Of a DNA stretch of 64,000 nucleotides, positions 59,701 through 64,000 are shown piece by piece. Location of the stretch: positions 620,001 to 684,000 of the forward strand of contig NC_026656.2 of the NCBI RefSeq assembly GCF_000004075.3. The letters run 5' to 3'. The number at the start of each line of letters is the position of its first letter. The first letter of the stretch is position 1. The notes under the pieces are model-generated. The model saw only the letters and a program-made list of their open reading frames with translations. It was not told the DNA's origin and made no database searches. The position numbers were made by a program, and so were the translations under genes. The DNA comes from Cucumis sativus (taxonomy: Eukaryota > Streptophyta > Magnoliopsida > Cucurbitales > Cucurbitaceae).

Positions 59701-62700
59701 TATCTACAATATTTATCTTATGAATAGTAAATGTCGGTTTGAATTGAGTTAAAAAAAAATTGAGAAGATTTTGATGAATATGTGCACTTGGTTATAAACT
59801 TTTTTAGTTTTTCCAAGTTTACAAGAATGAACTCATTTCATCACTGAGTTTTCAAAATGTATGTTTTTAATCCTTAAGATTTTAAAAATAGGTTTAAAAA
59901 ATCCACTAAATAATTACATACATTTTTATTTTGAAGAATAACTTCTAAAAATCATATCATCTCCATAACAATTTTTTAAATTTTAAATATTAATAATTAT
60001 TTATTTTAAAAAAACAAATATACAATACTTAGGACTTTTTAAATCTATTTTTTTAAAAACAAGTTGATTAAAAATATACATTTTGAAAATTTGATGACCA
60101 AAATCATCTATTGTTATAAATCTAGAGACTAAAAATGTTCATTTTAAATGTGAAGACAAAAAAACACATATTCATATAAACTTCAAGCCTAAAAAAATAA
60201 GTTTAGCAAAATATTTTTTAAAAAAACTCATTTTTATTTAAATCGGTTTAAAATTCACTCTCTATAACTATTTCAAGTGGCTGCACTCTCTCTCTCTCGT
60301 ATACTTACCTTAATTTCATTGTATAAAATTTTCTATTCACACGTCAACATTTTTCATTAATATTATCTCCAATACTTTGACAAAAGTACAACTTTGACCT
60401 AAAGACTAAATCAACATTTTTATCATATCACAGGAAAATCATTAAAAGAAAACAAACAAAATATGAGTATAATCAATAAAAATATTTAAAATAAAGTCTT
60501 TAGAATTCTTTTTAAAAAAATATCTATCTAATTTTCGTAAAATAACTCCTAATCAATTTAAACATTTTAATCATAAATGTCAATAACCAAAACTCAAAAA
60601 GAAAAAAAAATCAAATTAAATTTTTGACGAAAAGAATAGAGAAGTATAGAATGGGAGAAAGAAGAGGAGACCATTTTTTCCTTAAAAGAAAGAGAAAATA
60701 AATAAAGTTGTCAACTTCAGAGAAGTTAAGTAGTATATTGTTTCCATGTATATTATTTCATAGACAAAATAAATACTAACTTATTTATTGTTATTGATGT
60801 TATAAATAAATAATAAAAACAATAAGAAAAAAAGGAGGCAAAATTTGAAAAAATTGATATGAAGTTAGTACAATAATGGGAGTGAAAGCTGGCTTTGAAT
60901 ATGAAGTCGTGGAGAGAGACCAACCAAACCATTTTTATTTTTCTCTCACCCACTAAGTATATATATATATATAAAAGATATGTGTATTTCATATTGGTAA
61001 TTTTTAATAATAAAGCAAAAATGGGTGCTGGACCGTTTGGGTGGGGCCCGGGGGGGCCACTTTCACTATTAAAGTCTGTTTTCATTTCTTTTTTCTTTTT
61101 CTATTTTGAACGTTTATGAATAAAATTAATATTTATTTTATAATAAGTGGTGGAAGGGAAGGATCCCGAGAGGCTTTTTCTTGAATTTTATTTATTTTTA
61201 TTAGTATTTTTTCTTTTATATAAGAAATTTCAATTGTTTTTCTTGGAGACATTTAATTGAAATAGAAAGCTTCGAGGTGACGTTGAAATAGAGAAGGATA
61301 AGCTTTACCTTTAAATACTAAAATAGTTAGTATATATATTACAAATAAGCCTTTTTTTTTTTTAATATAATAAAGTGATAAAATATTTATATCGTATAAA
61401 TGAATTTTGAAAATGAAAAAAACTTACGATCCCACAATCAATAATATAAAAAATGCCTTAGTGATTAATTGAAATTCATATTTGGTAAACAATAATTTAG
61501 ATTTGGATAAGAAAAACCGTAGAGAATGAAAAAAAATGATAAAAAAGAAAATAAAAATTGGTGAAGAAAAAAAGAAAAGACACACCTGTAATATTTTAAA
61601 AAAACAGTTGGCTTCATGAGCCATTAGCTTTTTTATTTTGTTACATGACTCGTGAATATTTTGATGTTTTGTTATATTTATGAGAATTTTTGTTACAAAT
61701 ATGTCAAAAAAGGTATTGAATCTAAAATAAAAATTATATGAGATGAGAAAGTCTCTCGAGAAAACTATGGAAATATGGCTAAGTACTAACAATGTGCACT
61801 CTAGCTTTCGATAGCTTAATATTGTATCTCTATATAAGTATGTTTAGATTTGAGCGATTATATGTTAGTGAACCTATAACAAATTTTCTACGAAACATGT
61901 GAGTGATGTGTGTATATGTATATATCCTATTTGGTAACCATTCGTTTTTAGTTTTTCATTTGTAAAAGTTAAACATATTTCCTCTCAATTTCATACCATA
62001 ATTTATATTTTTCTCAATTAAAAGAAGTTGAATTATTAGCTAAATTCAAAACTACTTTTTCTAGTCTTCACAAATTGATTAGGTTTTTGAAAAAAAAATC
62101 GATAGAAAGTAGATAACAAAATAAAAAATTTAAAATTGAGAGTTTATATATTTGATTTTAAAAAACTAAAAAGAAAAATGACATTCCACCAAAAGTCAAA
62201 ATTTGAAAACTCAACAAAATAGTTTTAAAAAAATCATTTTTGATTTTAAAATTTAACTAATAATTCAATTATTATATTTAAGAAAGATGTTAATCATTAT
62301 AATAGGGAAGAGAAAATAAACTTAATTTTCATGTACTAAAAATAAAAAACAAAATGATCACACAAAACGTGAACTAAATTATTACGAAGTCGATGGTTAG
62401 ACAAATTTTATGTTTCCTTTTAACCCATTTCTTAAGAAAATCGTGTTATAATACTCGAGATGTATGGTTAAATTTAAATTTGTAAGAGAATACTTAAGAG
62501 TGTTTTAATATTTTAAAATCTACTTTCGATTGGATTTAAAATCACTTTTAAAACATGTGATTAAACATTTAATAACAACCAATTATTTGATTTTATGAAT
62601 TTTCATATCATCCAAGCCAATTTTAGATTCTTAAAAATACATTTCACGCTAATTTTGAATCATGCAAAAAAAAAAAAATCACTTACTAACAAAATCCTAA

Positions 62701-64000
62701 ATACATGAAATGATTTTTTGTCACTAAAAAATACATTATTAACCACTCAAAACTAATTTACTTTTTTCAGTGCAACTTTTTATATATCATCAAAACTAAC
62801 CTTCACTAATTAACTACATATTTCAAAGTTTATTTCAATCCTTTCAAAATTACTCTCAAATATACTGTAAGTTGTTAAGATAATATATTATTGTTGTATT
62901 AAATATCAATCTTTCTTTAAAAAAAATTATCCAAAGAAGATTTTGGCTTCCACCTGCCAACCCAATCAAAAACCAATTAACCAAAAGACAACAAAAAACC
63001 ATCATGAAGAATTACACTTTTCTTTTCCTTAATGCAAACATTATGATATAATAATTGAGCAATTTCAACTTTGGATAACAACTTGGGCTCTTTCACTAAA
63101 GTGTTTCTTTTTTCAGTTTAAAGTGAAATTGAAACTGTTACACATTTGAGACATAATCATTACTTAGCTAAGCATGCCTCTAAAGGAGAACCCAAAGTCA
63201 AGCTTTTGTTAGAAACTCTTTGTAAAGCAATTTCCATTAGCTAGAGATTCCTTAGCTTTTCACTAATAAATTAAATTGGTGTGGAAGAAAATTTGAAAGA
63301 AAAAAAAAAAAAGATACCAATCAATAACCATTTGATATTCCTTTTTGAATTTTACCTTTCACTTTACCAACATTAAAAATTGAAATTTGTGATATATGCT
63401 TGTCAATTATAATATGTTCTATTATTATATATGAATCTCACTTTTATCTTTAATTAATTAAATCTTTTTTCTTGATATCCGTGCTCCTATCATGGTTCAA
63501 TAATGCTTCTTCAACTAATTATAATGGTTGTAATTTATTTTAGGACCCCTAAATTCAGGATTTATTAAAGCACAAAAACTAGATCAAGGTTTTTTTTTTT
63601 TCTTTCTTTTTTTAAAGAATAATAAAAAAAACAAATTATTATTTACACTTAAAGTGTAAAAAAAACTATTAAAAGACAAAAATTACAAGTTGTTCATTGC
63701 ACTTCATTTTGTCACAAGTGTAAATAATTGATTTTGTCTAGTTGGTACAAAAATTTCAATACCCTTGATTTTGTCGTGAGTGCGAAAAATTTGTCCACTT
63801 TTGTTATTTTTGAAAATTTTCTATTTAAACATGATCAATTATACCGACTAAGTTTAGATAATCGAAAACATAGATACTAAAATTATAAAATTATAAAAAA
63901 GGTTATAGAAAATAGAATGTTTGACATAATATTTATATACTTCATAGAAAAATCAAGTGTCATTTTTTTTTGTCTTTCATGGTTTTATTCCATGAAATGT
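56779..64000. other. 7-kb right-end intergenic DNA
   Basis: No gene, RNA gene or intact transposon is recognised. It is AT-rich throughout. Exceptions are short G+C-richer patches near 59400-59490 and 61021-61062, neither of which carries a protein-like frame. The open frames at 58719-59000, 60753-61085, 60895-61119 and 61424-61792 are Phe/Ile/Lys-rich and judged to be chance. Confidence 0.5.

Noticed and set aside
60753-61119. Overlapping frames across the G+C patch at 61 kb
   Set aside because: Composition is dominated by Phe/Tyr/Ile; the Pro/Gly block comes only from the G-run.
1-64000. CRISPR arrays, bacterial operons, integrated virus or full-length retrotransposons
   Set aside because: No spaced repeats of that type, no polycistronic layout, and no reverse transcriptase, integrase or viral coat reading frames were seen on either strand.

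Overview
This is AT-rich plant nuclear DNA. The genes have many short introns with plant-type GT-AG borders, the protein families are plant-specific or plant-type, and long intergenic stretches are full of simple repeats and decayed transposons. A dispersed intergenic repeat (copies near 14.1, 22.1, 25.1, 31.4, 55.2 and 55.9 kb) and two LINE-like tails resemble repeats I associate with cucurbit genomes such as Cucumis. That assignment is from memory, not from a search.

Gene-rich left end (1.3-11.9 kb): an intronless TIM17 inner-membrane translocase subunit (minus); a five-exon cytochrome b5-like protein (minus); head-to-head with it a seven-exon initiator-tRNA phosphoribosyltransferase, RIT1 (plus); then, tail-to-tail with RIT1, a six-exon histidine phosphotransfer protein of the cytokinin relay (minus). 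Most of these were assembled by hand from small exons; every splice phase closes and each reading frame ends in a stop.

Gene-poor middle (12-33 kb): two intronless RING-H2 proteins of about 115 residues, same strand, about 7.3 kb apart and clearly paralogous, sit in AT-rich DNA with a 639-bp non-autonomous CACTA transposon (14699-15337, 3-bp target duplication) and several decayed repeats.

Second gene block (33.6-48.4 kb): an eleven-exon 2-oxoglutarate/Fe(II) dioxygenase (plus), a 21-exon Golgi coiled-coil membrane protein of the golgin-84/GC1 type (minus), and a tRNA-Ala(AGC) gene (minus).

Right end (48.4-64 kb): one intronless DUF761-type protein (51953-52594, minus), then more than 11 kb with no recognised gene. 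The exception worth noting is a 76-codon open frame with protein-like composition at 56545-56775.

The genes are unrelated housekeeping and signalling functions, not a pathway cluster. I see no clear undescribed system. The most unusual items are the unexplained coding-like fragment at 56.6 kb, the intact-ended CACTA element, the repeat-flanked splice donor in the phosphotransfer gene and the GC-AG intron in the golgin gene.
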